DNA of 64,000 nt from Aquicella siphonis (lineage in GTDB: Bacteria > Pseudomonadota > Gammaproteobacteria > DSM-16500), in contig NZ_LR699119.1 of assembly GCF_902459485.1 (NCBI RefSeq), positions 620,001 to 684,000 of the forward strand, written 5' to 3'. The notes beneath the pieces were generated by a model, which saw nothing but the letters and a program-made list of their open reading frames with translations, was not told where the DNA came from and ran no database searches. Below are positions 29,159-37,535 of this stretch, in pieces. The position numbers and the translations under genes were made by a program. The stretch's first letter is position 1, and every line of letters begins with the position of its first letter.

Positions 29159-30523
29159 ATGCTGGCTAGAGAAAAAAAAATTCTTGTGGCTTTGACTGAC
29201 GCAGACGGGTGCGTATTTAACCCGCTTGCTGAATGGCTGCAATTGCACATTATCGCCAATTATCAGGAATTTCTGTTCAAGTATGGCCGCGACCCGGAAA
29301 GTTACCGGCAGAACCAGCGTATTATCGATGAAAAACTGACTGAATTACTCAGAGAGCTTGAACAAGCCACGTCTTATCAGAACGGCAGTCCAGTGCAAGT
29401 GCAAGGCCTGGAACCTGTACCGTTGCTGATGGAGAAGATATTAAAGCTGCTGGGTTTTCGCGATCCGTCAACGCTGGATTCTTCCGACAGGGATACCATT
29501 TTACTCGATGCCAAAACTGCTTATCGAAAATATCTCAGCCATATGGGTCCGTTGGGGCAAAAAGTGCTGGATCAAATGGTATTGTGCGCCAATAAACCAT
29601 TTTTAACTGAATTGGCTGCGCGTGTGACGGCAGAGCAATTTGATCTGCTGGTTTTGCTGTGTGGATCCAACCGACAGTCCAAGGCCTTGGATGATTTTAA
29701 TAACGAAGAAAACGCCAGCGGGTCTTTCTTTCCCATGATGATAACGCTGCGGGATAAAATCAATGACTTGCTCTCCGCCGGCACAAGCGGTGTGAAGTGT
29801 GTGCTGGATATGTTTCTGCTGGCTGATCTCTACGGAGAACTCGATCCCGGAGTCAGTTTCAAGCTGATCCTGGATGTGCTTTTCAATCCCTCTCATCAGC
29901 GGGAGGAAGAAGAAAAACACCATGATTATATTTTCGATCAGAAAAAGTTTTCCCTGGTTTATGCCATGCTGCATCATCTTGCGAGACAGTACCCCAAGGA
30001 TAAAATCACGCTCGCGTTTTTCGAAGATCGGGAAGATATTTACATGGCGCTGATGAAGGCGTTCAAGGCTAACCCTGACCTCATGCCTAAAAATATTGTA
30101 ATGGAATTCTGGCCGTATTCTGGTAATTTGCCGCGCAATAAACACATCAGGACGAATGACATAGACGGATTAAGCGATGAAAAAATTGTCGCCGTGCAAG
30201 GAACGGGTGAAACGGATATGAATTTTTATGAAAATGTTTTGAAGATCGCAGTATTATCAGGCTATGACGAAGATACGCACCCATCGATTGATTCTGTCAG
30301 CGACATGGATTTTGATGAATTCAGACGTCAGCGCAAACTGACCAGTGATACGCCCGCGCTTGCCGACGATTTCCTGGTATCTCCTGTTCCGCATTCGGCG
30401 ACCCTGTTTGGCAGCCGCGACATGCAGCGGGAAGTGACGGTGTCGACGGCTGCGCAGGCTGGAGTGAGTCGTCTGCTGGATGCCTCCCCGCCGCAAGATG
30501 ACTATAGCAAATTCACGTACTAA
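29159..30523 (+). CDS. HAD-like protein of unknown function, effector candidate
   Basis: 454 residues. Three motifs fit a HAD phosphatase fold in order: VALTDADGCVFN near residue 14 (motif I, DxDG), LVLLCGSNRQ near 165 (motif II with Ser) and KITLAFFEDREDIY near 285 (motif III/IV acidic pair). The rest is helical, and the C-terminus is disordered and ends DDYSKFTY, compatible with a type IV secretion tail. It is likely a Mg-dependent phosphatase-like enzyme of unknown substrate. It closes the 24.6-30.5 kb gene group. Confidence 0.55.
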   Translation: MLAREKKILVALTDADGCVFNPLAEWLQLHIIANYQEFLFKYGRDPESYRQNQRIIDEKLTELLRELEQATSYQNGSPVQVQGLEPVPLLMEKILKLLGFRDPSTLDSSDRDTILLDAKTAYRKYLSHMGPLGQKVLDQMVLCANKPFLTELAARVTAEQFDLLVLLCGSNRQSKALDDFNNEENASGSFFPMMITLRDKINDLLSAGTSGVKCVLDMFLLADLYGELDPGVSFKLILDVLFNPSHQREEEEKHHDYIFDQKKFSLVYAMLHHLARQYPKDKITLAFFEDREDIYMALMKAFKANPDLMPKNIVMEFWPYSGNLPRNKHIRTNDIDGLSDEKIVAVQGTGETDMNFYENVLKIAVLSGYDEDTHPSIDSVSDMDFDEFRRQRKLTSDTPALADDFLVSPVPHSATLFGSRDMQREVTVSTAAQAGVSRLLDASPPQDDYSKFTY

Positions 30524-30600
30524 AGCTGCTGTGGAGTGCGGAATGAATCCCGTCAGGTTCTTCGGACTCTGAAATACGCGCCGGAGTTTTTCAGGCCTGT

Positions 30601-30798
30601 TTATTCATCCTGCTTGTCGTCCGGCAATTCATGAAGGTCTACGGGTTCTCCAGGCACCCGGTGCTTTTCGTCCGCCCAGTCTCCCAGGTCCATGAGTTTG
30701 CAGCGATCGGAGCAAAAAGGACGGAACTTGTTTTCCTGGGTCCAGGTTCCCTTTTTCCCACACGTTGGGCAGACAATATCTTTTTTTTCTATAGTCAT
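30601..30798 (-). CDS. yacG: DNA gyrase inhibitor YacG
   Basis: 65 residues, the family size. One zinc site is made by CPTCGKKG and FCSDRCKLMDLGDW (four Cys). An acidic tail follows. It binds GyrB and inhibits gyrase in E. coli. It lies just downstream of zapD, the usual coaE-zapD-yacG neighbourhood. Confidence 0.95.
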   Translation of the reverse strand: MTIEKKDIVCPTCGKKGTWTQENKFRPFCSDRCKLMDLGDWADEKHRVPGEPVDLHELPDDKQDE

Positions 30799-30815
30799 GG
30801 CGGTGTATCCCGGAT

Positions 30816-31583
30816 TCAGGAATTACAATACTCCACTGTAAATGCCAGGTTGTCCGTGTACTGGGTCGGCCGCTTTTCAACATGCGGCGAATAAAACCGT
30901 ACGCTAAAAAAATGCCTTCCGATGCTGACTTCCGGGTAGGCGGGGATTTCGTGTTGTATTCCTATGCGTATCATGCGCAGATTTGATTGCGGGTCCAGCA
31001 ATTCCTGATGGAAGCCGTGTATGGCCGTCTTGTCTTCCACTCTCGCGTTATTGCGAACCAGCTGCAGCACCAGTTCACACGCGGTTCTGATTTGCGTGAA
31101 ATCACTCAGCCATTCCAGCAAAGTCTGCTTGCGTACACTCACGGACTGCTGAAGCCAGTAATGATAGATGGGTATATCAAAACTGCATCCGCCGCCCGGG
31201 CTGGCGAGGTGCATGCGCAGGTTATTCAGTAATTCAATGTCCCGGAGGCGCTGGCCTATCTTGCCGCTGCTGTCAATCAGGCTGCGGGACAATTCATCCA
31301 GCTGGCGGGTCAATTGCCTGAATTTCTGTTCATCTATGCCGGGAAGGTGGCCATAGCGTTGCAGGTTGGCCAGCAGTATGCTTAATTCTTTTGCCAGTTT
31401 GGCCTTGAGGTCAGGCCGATCCAGGATGTGCAAGACATTGATAATCAGGTTGACCAGACTGCGCGTGCCAAAAATCGACATATCACTCAATTGATGATCG
31501 ATTTGTTCAAATAATTGCTCTAACCGAAGACACACGCGAATGACTTCGTTTAGCGGATGATCATAAATAATCGTCTCTTTCAT
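30816..31583 (-). CDS. zapD: Cell division protein ZapD
   Basis: 255 residues from ATG 31583, giving MKETIIYDHPLNEVIRVCLRLE, which aligns with the family start (FEHPLNE...RTWLRIE). In-frame ATGs at 31598 and 31625 are possible. An alpha-helical N-terminal domain is followed by a beta domain (YPEVSIGRHFFSVRFY). It crosslinks FtsZ filaments at the division ring. It is on the same strand as yacG, 17 bases apart. Confidence 0.93.
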   Translation of the reverse strand: MKETIIYDHPLNEVIRVCLRLEQLFEQIDHQLSDMSIFGTRSLVNLIINVLHILDRPDLKAKLAKELSILLANLQRYGHLPGIDEQKFRQLTRQLDELSRSLIDSSGKIGQRLRDIELLNNLRMHLASPGGGCSFDIPIYHYWLQQSVSVRKQTLLEWLSDFTQIRTACELVLQLVRNNARVEDKTAIHGFHQELLDPQSNLRMIRIGIQHEIPAYPEVSIGRHFFSVRFYSPHVEKRPTQYTDNLAFTVEYCNS

Positions 31584-31770
31584 GTCACTAGGCTGCATCA
31601 GGGTACCCGAGCCACATGATAACATGATTTGATTTGAAAATAGACAAGGATTCTATCCGGATTTCACATATTTTTTACGCTTTACGCCTAAGCAGCAATG
31701 ATAACGTGTTTCATGGTTCGAGACGCCGCTTGCGCGGCTCCTCACCACGAACGGGAAATACTCAATCCGA

Positions 31771-31870
31771 TCGCTCCTTCGACAAGCTCAGGACAGGCCT
31801 GAGGAGGGCACGTCAGTGTCTGTCTCGAAGGATTGTTCACCCCTCTCGTCATTCCCGCATAAGCGGGAAT
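31771..31870. repeat. Dispersed palindromic repeat, copy 2
   Basis: This is the same composite as at 24346-24466: CTCCTTCGACAAGCTCAGGA, CCTGAGGAGGGCACGTCAGT, then CGTCATTCCCGC-ataa-GCGGGAAT. The right arm of the long palindrome is shortened here. It occupies the 449-base gap between zapD and the exported protein at 32033. Confidence 0.85.
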
Positions 31871-32032
31871 CCATCACCGCAACCACGCACAGTGAGTGCG
31901 GCCATCCACACTATCCTCATACTGAATGACTGCGGCGGTGGAAAAAAGTGAAATACCGGCTGGTTTTTCTTTCATTTTGCTGTCTATAATCGATGGCTTT
32001 TCCATTAATAATAACTCAAAGAGGATGTTGTC

Positions 32033-32440
32033 ATGAAAAAATGCCGCAATCACATTGGAATACTGCTCGCGGGGCTTGTCGCTTTAGCGCCTTTATCGGT
32101 TAATGCCAAAAATGCAAATGATTTGATTATTGTAAATCATTTTGATCGATCGTTGACATTTACAGTAGGCATTAATCCGGATGTGCTACCGGATTTTCCC
32201 GCGACTTTCACTCTCTCAACTCAAGCCCAGGCTGAAAGCAGGGTGCTGGATTTGAACAAGGAAGCTTATATCCGTGTTGAAGACAGTAATAATCACAGCG
32301 CATTCTTTGGCATAGATATTGAAAAACAGGCTGTCACGGTGCATGGCTATGTCAGCAAGGGGATTGCCTACAGCTGGAAGTCTAACACTGTGGTATTTTG
32401 CACGCCTGATGAATATAAAACGAAACGATCCTGTCTTTAG
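32033..32440 (+). CDS. Small exported protein of unknown function
   Basis: 135 residues with a clear signal peptide (1-25, cleavage after VNA). The mature domain is beta-rich (DLIIVNHFDRSLTFTVG...), with two Cys near the C-terminus (CTPDEYKTKRSC). The start of the domain resembles the protein at 8976-9359. It interrupts the usual coaE-zapD neighbourhood on the opposite strand. The gene is preceded by AGAGG. Confidence 0.8.
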   Translation: MKKCRNHIGILLAGLVALAPLSVNAKNANDLIIVNHFDRSLTFTVGINPDVLPDFPATFTLSTQAQAESRVLDLNKEAYIRVEDSNNHSAFFGIDIEKQAVTVHGYVSKGIAYSWKSNTVVFCTPDEYKTKRSCL

Positions 32441-32452
32441 TTAACAGTCAGT

Positions 32453-32483
32453 CAGGATGGAGAACGCCGTTTCTTCCATCCTG
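32453..32483 (+). terminator. Hairpin after the exported protein
   Basis: CAGGATGGA (32453-32461) pairs with TCCATCCTG (32475-32483) with a 13-base loop, 13 bases after the stop codon. There is no T-run. It lies between two convergent genes and could serve either strand. Confidence 0.5.
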
Positions 32484-32548
32484 GCTAATCTGAGGCTGCG
32501 CTGCGAGAAGTTTGCTGTGGAATCCGGAAAGGATAACCGGCAGAAACG

Positions 32549-33151
32549 TCAGTTTTTTTCCCGCCCCAGCTGCGTATACATTGCGTGCAGTTTTTCAATT
32601 TGCGGAGCCAGATCTGCAATCACTCCGTCATTGACGATCACATCATGTGCTTTCGCCCGGCGGTCATGACGGCTGGCCTGGGATTTGAGTATGGCTTCGA
32701 TTTCTGAACGGGAAGAACGGTCGCGGGACAGGACGCGGTCGACTTGCGCGGATTCCGGAGCGTCGATCACCAGGATGCGGTTGATAAAAGAATAAAATTC
32801 CACTTCCAGCAAGAGCGGTATGACTGCGATGCAATAAGGCACGGAGAGAGCGGACAATTGTTTGCGCATTTCATCGCGTATCAAGGGATGTAACAGGTTT
32901 TCCAGCCATAAACGCTCACGCTTATCGGCAAAAATGATGCTGCGTAATCTGGAGCGGTTCAGGGTGCCGCCTGGCATTACAACGTCATCGCCAAAATGCT
33001 TCACGATTTTCGCGAATGCCGGTTTGTCAGGTGTGGTGATTTCACGCGCCACGATGTCCGCGTCTATGACGGGAACACCGCGTTCGGCAAACAGATTGGC
33101 CACAGTCGTTTTGCCTGACCCAATTCCTCCGGTTAATCCCACTACTAGCAT
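32549..33151 (-). CDS. coaE: Dephospho-CoA kinase
   Basis: 200 residues. The P-loop GLTGGIGSGKTT is at the N-terminus, followed by VIDADIVARE (substrate Asp) and VIPLLLE. It catalyses the last step of coenzyme A synthesis. It follows pilD on the same strand after 56 bases, a common arrangement. Confidence 0.97.
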   Translation of the reverse strand: MLVVGLTGGIGSGKTTVANLFAERGVPVIDADIVAREITTPDKPAFAKIVKHFGDDVVMPGGTLNRSRLRSIIFADKRERLWLENLLHPLIRDEMRKQLSALSVPYCIAVIPLLLEVEFYSFINRILVIDAPESAQVDRVLSRDRSSRSEIEAILKSQASRHDRRAKAHDVIVNDGVIADLAPQIEKLHAMYTQLGREKN

Positions 33152-33207
33152 GAACTGATTCCCATAGGTTGCTAATGGCTATTCCAATGAACCGTCAATG
33201 CAAAATA

Positions 33208-34071
33208 TCATATCACTTGTAAATAATACTTCATGATCTCATCTCCCCAAAGCAGCGCTACCCAGCCTGCGACAGCAAGATATGGCCCGAAGGGGAGCGG
33301 CGTGCTCTTGAAATGTTTTTTGATCGCCATGTAAGTCAGGGTGAAGATGACTCCGCTGATGGAAGCCAGCAGGATGATGAGAGGCAGCATTTGCCAGCCC
33401 AGATAAGCGCCTAGAGCGGCAAGAAATTTATAATCACCCTGGCCCATGCCGGTCTTGTGTGTGATCCAGCCAAACACGATTTGTATGGCGGCAAAGATCA
33501 TATATCCGGCAATGGCGCCTATGATGGCATCATGACTGTCAGTGAAAAGACCAAACAGGCTGCAAAACAATCCGGCCCATAACAAGAACAGGGTCAGTTG
33601 GTCAGGCAGCAGGTGATAATCAAGATCGATAAAAGTGAGGCAGATGCAAAGCCAGGTGAACAACAGAGCGGCGGCGGTCTGCCAGGTCACGCCAAATTTC
33701 CAGGCGACGTAAACAGAGACTACACAGGTGAGCCCTTCCACCAAGGGATAGCGTTGTGAAATCTGGGCCTTGCAGTAAGCACATTTTCCGCGCAGCCAAA
33801 GATAGCTGAGTATGGGAATATTATGCCACGGACGAATGACTTTTTTGCAGCGTGGGCAGTGAGAAAAAGGCAGGTACAGGTTCAGCTTCTCAATATCGGT
33901 ATGCGGCTTGAGACCCAGATAGATACGGCATTCCTCGCTCCAGTTTTGTTCCATCATGCGCGGCAGGCGGTAAATGACCACATTCAGAAAGCTGCCGATA
34001 AAAAGGGAAAAAAAGGCTGTCACGATCAGGAATATATCAGGATTGGCTGCAAAGAACTGCAAAATGTCCAT
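33208..34071 (-). CDS. pilD: Prepilin leader peptidase/N-methyltransferase PilD
   Basis: 287 residues, polytopic membrane protein. Zinc-type Cys pairs CPRC and CAYC lie in the first cytoplasmic loop (about 72-100). The catalytic Asp residues are in FIDLDYHLLPD and GMGQGDYK. It cleaves and N-methylates PilA-type prepilins and type II secretion pseudopilins. Two bases separate it from pilC. Confidence 0.96.
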   Translation of the reverse strand: MDILQFFAANPDIFLIVTAFFSLFIGSFLNVVIYRLPRMMEQNWSEECRIYLGLKPHTDIEKLNLYLPFSHCPRCKKVIRPWHNIPILSYLWLRGKCAYCKAQISQRYPLVEGLTCVVSVYVAWKFGVTWQTAAALLFTWLCICLTFIDLDYHLLPDQLTLFLLWAGLFCSLFGLFTDSHDAIIGAIAGYMIFAAIQIVFGWITHKTGMGQGDYKFLAALGAYLGWQMLPLIILLASISGVIFTLTYMAIKKHFKSTPLPFGPYLAVAGWVALLWGDEIMKYYLQVI

Positions 34072-34073
34072 GA

Positions 34074-35165
34074 TTATAATACGTTTCCTAATTTGAAAAT
34101 GGGTAAATACATGCCAATGACCAATCCACCGATTAAAACACCAAGCACCAGCATAATCAAGGGTTCCAGCAGCAGGCAGAGCCGGCTGATGCGCCGCTGT
34201 ATCCCGGCTTCAAAGAAATCCGCCGCCCTGGCCAGCATTTGCTCCGGCGTTCCGGATTCTTCACCGATTTTTACCATTTGCACCAGTACTTCCGGGAAGC
34301 CGGGGCATGCCCGCATGGCTTGATGTAATTGCAGGCCGGAATGAATACAGCCGCGCAGCTGTGCCAGCGAACGGGCGAATTCGGCATGCTGATTTGAATA
34401 AAGCGCCAGTCTTAACCCCTCGGAAAGTGACAGGCCCGCGGACAGAGTGATGGAAAGATTGCGTGTGAAACGTACCAGCAGAAGTTGCCTGATTTCCTTA
34501 TGCACCAGGGGCAGGCGCAGCAAGCGCTGCCAGACTGCGTTTTTGAATGCTGCACAGGCTGGATGGGGAATCAGAACCAGAGCCAGCGCGACGCACGGTG
34601 CGGATAATAACAGTATGAATCCGTGCTGACGCAGACTTGAGGAAAGGTAAAAAATCCCGCGCGTGAGCAGCGGAAGCGCGGCTTGCGACCCGGCGAATAA
34701 TTCCGCGAACCGGGGAATGACTACCAAAAACATGCCCAGTGTCACCAGCAACGCTGTTACCATGATGATACCGGGATAAAACAGTGTCTGACGGATCTGC
34801 GTCTGCAGCGCCAAGGCTTTTTCCTTTTCATCGGCTACCCGGCATAACAGCGAATCCAAACGGCCCGTGTGTTCACCTATCTTGACCATCTGGCAGGTTA
34901 ATTCATCAAACACGCCTTGCTGGCAGCGCAGACTGTGATAAAAATCCCTTCCAGCCAGCAATTCACGCCGGATGGAAAAAATCAGTGCGCGCATCACAGG
35001 CCGGGTCTGGCTTTGTTCCAGGATTTCACAGCAGAGGATAATGGGAATGCCGGCTGTCAACAGGGCCGCCAGCTGGCGCAGGAACACGGCATTCTCCCGT
35101 GCCGTGATCCTGCCGCCATGTCGTGAAAATCCGATGCCGGCATCAGGAAAGCGTTTGAAATTCAT
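34074..35165 (-). CDS. pilC: Type IV pilus inner-membrane platform protein PilC
   Basis: 363 residues, slightly short for PilC (about 400) because the N-terminal tail is reduced. Two T2SSF domains are visible (about 25-150 and 225-350), each followed by hydrophobic segments. The motif GRLDSLLCRVADEKEK in the first is repeated as GTPEQMLARAADFFE in the second. It anchors the PilB/PilT motors. It lies between pilB and pilD. Confidence 0.94.
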   Translation of the reverse strand: MNFKRFPDAGIGFSRHGGRITARENAVFLRQLAALLTAGIPIILCCEILEQSQTRPVMRALIFSIRRELLAGRDFYHSLRCQQGVFDELTCQMVKIGEHTGRLDSLLCRVADEKEKALALQTQIRQTLFYPGIIMVTALLVTLGMFLVVIPRFAELFAGSQAALPLLTRGIFYLSSSLRQHGFILLLSAPCVALALVLIPHPACAAFKNAVWQRLLRLPLVHKEIRQLLLVRFTRNLSITLSAGLSLSEGLRLALYSNQHAEFARSLAQLRGCIHSGLQLHQAMRACPGFPEVLVQMVKIGEESGTPEQMLARAADFFEAGIQRRISRLCLLLEPLIMLVLGVLIGGLVIGMYLPIFKLGNVL

Positions 35166-35171
35166 GATGTG

Positions 35172-36884
35172 CTACCCCGCCTGGATGGTGAGAGCGGGAT
35201 CATCACATCTGATGGCTCGCGCCAATTCAGCGCGAGTGGTGATGCCAGCGTGGATTTTTTCCAGCCCCGCTTCCCGCAGCGTCATCCATTTTTCCCTGCG
35301 GACTGCCGCCGTCAATTCCATGGCGGAAACACCCGAGAGAATGAGTGACGCCAGGCTTTTCGTGATCGGGAGACATTCAAAAATCCCGGTGCGTCCCTGA
35401 TAACCCTGATGACAGGCATCGCAGCCGCCGGACTCGCAATCCGCGGCCGGTTGCGAGTGGCGATTCCCTGTGCGGACGGTTTTTTTGCAGTGATCACACA
35501 GTTTGCGTACCAGGCGCTGGGCGATGATCAGTGAGACTGAACTGATAAAATGATAAGGCGCGATCCCCATGCCTTGCAGGCGCATAATGGTTTCCACGGC
35601 ACTGTTAGTATGCAATGTGGATAACACCAGATGGCCGGTCTGAGCAGCTTGCACGGCGATAGCGGCAGTCTGGAGATCGCGGATTTCCCCTATCATGAGA
35701 ATGTCCGGATCCTGGCGCAGCAGAGAACGTAACACGGTGACAAAATCCAGCCCTACGCGAGGATTCACATTGATCTGATTGATTCCCGGCATTTCAATTT
35801 CGACCGGATCTTCCACGGAAGATATATTTTTTTCCATGCGGTTCAGATAATGCAGCGCCGCATATAAAGTGCTGGTTTTTCCGCTTCCTGTCGGGCCAGT
35901 CACAAGAATCAGTCCCTGGGGTTGATCGAGGCTGGCGGTCAGCAGCAGCTGCTGCTGGCTGGTTAATCCCAGTGTGTCCAGATTCTTTTTGCCGCCGGCG
36001 GTATCCAGTATGCGCATGACCATCTTTTCGCCGCGGAGCGTGGGGCAAGTGCTGACGCGCACATCAATATGCGGATAAGGCGGGAAGCGCAGGCGGCCGT
36101 CCTGCGGCAGCCGCCGTTCCGCGATATTGAGGTGTGAAATCAGTTTCAGGCGGGTGATCATGCGTGCGGCGAAATGCGCGGGTGCGGCAGCGGCTTCATA
36201 CAGCAATCCGTCACGCCGGAAACGGATGCGGCAATTCTGCATGAACGGCTCGATATGAATATCAGAAACCCGTTTTTCAATTGCATCGGAAATGAGGCTG
36301 GTCACAAATTCGCTGACCGGCCCGTCATCTGCATCCTGTTCGTGGATTTCATACGCGCCGGACTGTTCTTCCACGGGCGGTATTTTTGCCAGCGCGGATT
36401 CCAGCTGTGTGCGAAATCGCGGAGCGCGCGCATGCGCTTTCAGGATTTTATCCAGCAGCGCTTCCGAGACCAGCATGGGATAGATGCGAAGACCCGTGTG
36501 AAAGCCCAGCATGGAAATGACAGCATGCCGGGTGGGATCGGTCAGTCCCAGATCCAGGGAGTGTTCATCCTGCCGCAGGGGAAGGACCCGGTAGCGATGA
36601 ATCACTTCGGCATTCAGTCGTGAATTATCCAGCAAGACAGAATCGTAATCAGTCAAATCATAGACTGGCCAGGTGAAATGTTTCGCGCAGCTGGCCAGAA
36701 TCGCTTCGCTGGAAATCCGTCCGGAACGTACCAGATAAGTGATAAGGGGGATATTCTGGCGCGCGGCTTCTTCCAGTGCGGAAGAAGCCGCAGACACGTC
36801 CAGCAGGCCGTCACGCACAAAATAGGCGATTAATCCGATGAGAGAAGCCTCAGACCAATCCTGATGGGAGAGGGAATCAGTCAT
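35172..36884 (-). CDS. pilB: Type IV pilus assembly ATPase PilB
   Basis: 570 residues. The N-terminal GSPII_E_N domain (about 20-150) is followed by the ATPase with Walker [12 protein letters not shown], the Asp box ([11 protein letters not shown]), Walker B ([10 protein letters not shown]) and the His box. A zinc-binding Cys4 element follows (CDHC and [13 protein letters not shown]). It powers pilus extension. Its start overlaps the pilA stop by eight bases. Confidence 0.97.
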   Translation of the reverse strand: MTDSLSHQDWSEASLIGLIAYFVRDGLLDVSAASSALEEAARQNIPLITYLVRSGRISSEAILASCAKHFTWPVYDLTDYDSVLLDNSRLNAEVIHRYRVLPLRQDEHSLDLGLTDPTRHAVISMLGFHTGLRIYPMLVSEALLDKILKAHARAPRFRTQLESALAKIPPVEEQSGAYEIHEQDADDGPVSEFVTSLISDAIEKRVSDIHIEPFMQNCRIRFRRDGLLYEAAAAPAHFAARMITRLKLISHLNIAERRLPQDGRLRFPPYPHIDVRVSTCPTLRGEKMVMRILDTAGGKKNLDTLGLTSQQQLLLTASLDQPQGLILVTGPTGSGKTSTLYAALHYLNRMEKNISSVEDPVEIEMPGINQINVNPRVGLDFVTVLRSLLRQDPDILMIGEIRDLQTAAIAVQAAQTGHLVLSTLHTNSAVETIMRLQGMGIAPYHFISSVSLIIAQRLVRKLCDHCKKTVRTGNRHSQPAADCESGGCDACHQGYQGRTGIFECLPITKSLASLILSGVSAMELTAAVRREKWMTLREAGLEKIHAGITTRAELARAIRCDDPALTIQAG

Positions 36885-37296
36885 GACACAGCCCGCTTTT
36901 CAAGCATGTCCCGCTGACTGTCCACTGGCTGCCGTCAGTGCCGGGCTTTAAAATATAAGTGGCGTGATTGACGAGTTCGGTTCCTGTCGCGGTAATGATG
37001 CCGTGATCGACCTTGAGGCTGGCGAGATTGCGGGTATGTTTGGGCTGAGCGGGAATGCCGTAACTTCCATTGGAGAGGTCGGACGCTGAAACGCCTTGTT
37101 GCAGCGCCAGTGCGACGGCAGTTTTAAACACTTCCGCGAGACTGATGATTTCCGCGAAACGCGCGCGCTGCGTATAGTTTTGATAAGAGGGAATGGCAAC
37201 AGCGGCCAGAATGGCGATGATAGTTACGACAATCATCAGTTCAATCAATGAAAAACCATGAGAATTAAAACCGTGAGCATTAAGTGAGTGACGCAT
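36877..37296 (-). CDS. pilA: Type IV major pilin PilA
   Basis: 139 residues from ATG 37296 (AGGAA upstream). The prepilin cleavage site is [11 protein letters not shown], followed by the conserved hydrophobic helix with Glu5. The leader is 14-15 residues with two [10 protein letters not shown] repeats. The C-terminal Cys pair (CLKSGLC) forms the D-region loop. It is exported, cleaved by PilD and assembled by PilB and PilC, all encoded downstream. Confidence 0.95.
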   Translation of the reverse strand: MRHSLNAHGFNSHGFSLIELMIVVTIIAILAAVAIPSYQNYTQRARFAEIISLAEVFKTAVALALQQGVSASDLSNGSYGIPAQPKHTRNLASLKVDHGIITATGTELVNHATYILKPGTDGSQWTVSGTCLKSGLCHD

Positions 37297-37403
37297 AAAA
37301 AATTCCTTTTGTATGGAGAATATGAGTTCCATGAGGCGAGACGCGCGTGCGCGCGGATTTGCAAAGAGAGGAAAGGGAGTGAACGATGAAAAGCAGAACA
37401 TCC

Positions 37404-37433
37404 ACTATAGCCTGACAGGCAAAATAACCGCAA
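37404..37433 (-). promoter_or_regulatory. Candidate sigma-70 promoter of pilA
   Basis: On the minus strand TTGCGG (37433-37428) and TATAGT (37409-37404) are 18 bases apart, about 108 bases before the pilA start. The -35 is imperfect. A sigma-54-like match further upstream has the wrong spacing. Confidence 0.4.
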
Positions 37434-37481
37434 CCTGTTTTTTTCATCCAGACACACACGATACACACGCAAGGAGGTGGC

Positions 37482-37506
37482 AAAAAAAAGGCGCCTCGCG
37501 GCGCCT
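37482..37506 (-). terminator. Rho-independent terminator of the membrane-protein gene
   Basis: On the minus strand AGGCGCC, loop GCGA, GGCGCCT is followed by seven more T. It stands 30 bases after the stop of the gene 37536-39206 and isolates it from pilA downstream. Confidence 0.92.
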
Positions 37507-37535
37507 GAATAAACGAGGACACTGGTAATGATTGA

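Noticed and set aside
37470..37500. Sigma-54-like TGCCAC...TTGC upstream of pilA
   Set aside because: The spacing is one base short of the -24/-12 rule, the GG is changed, and it overlaps the terminator of the upstream gene.
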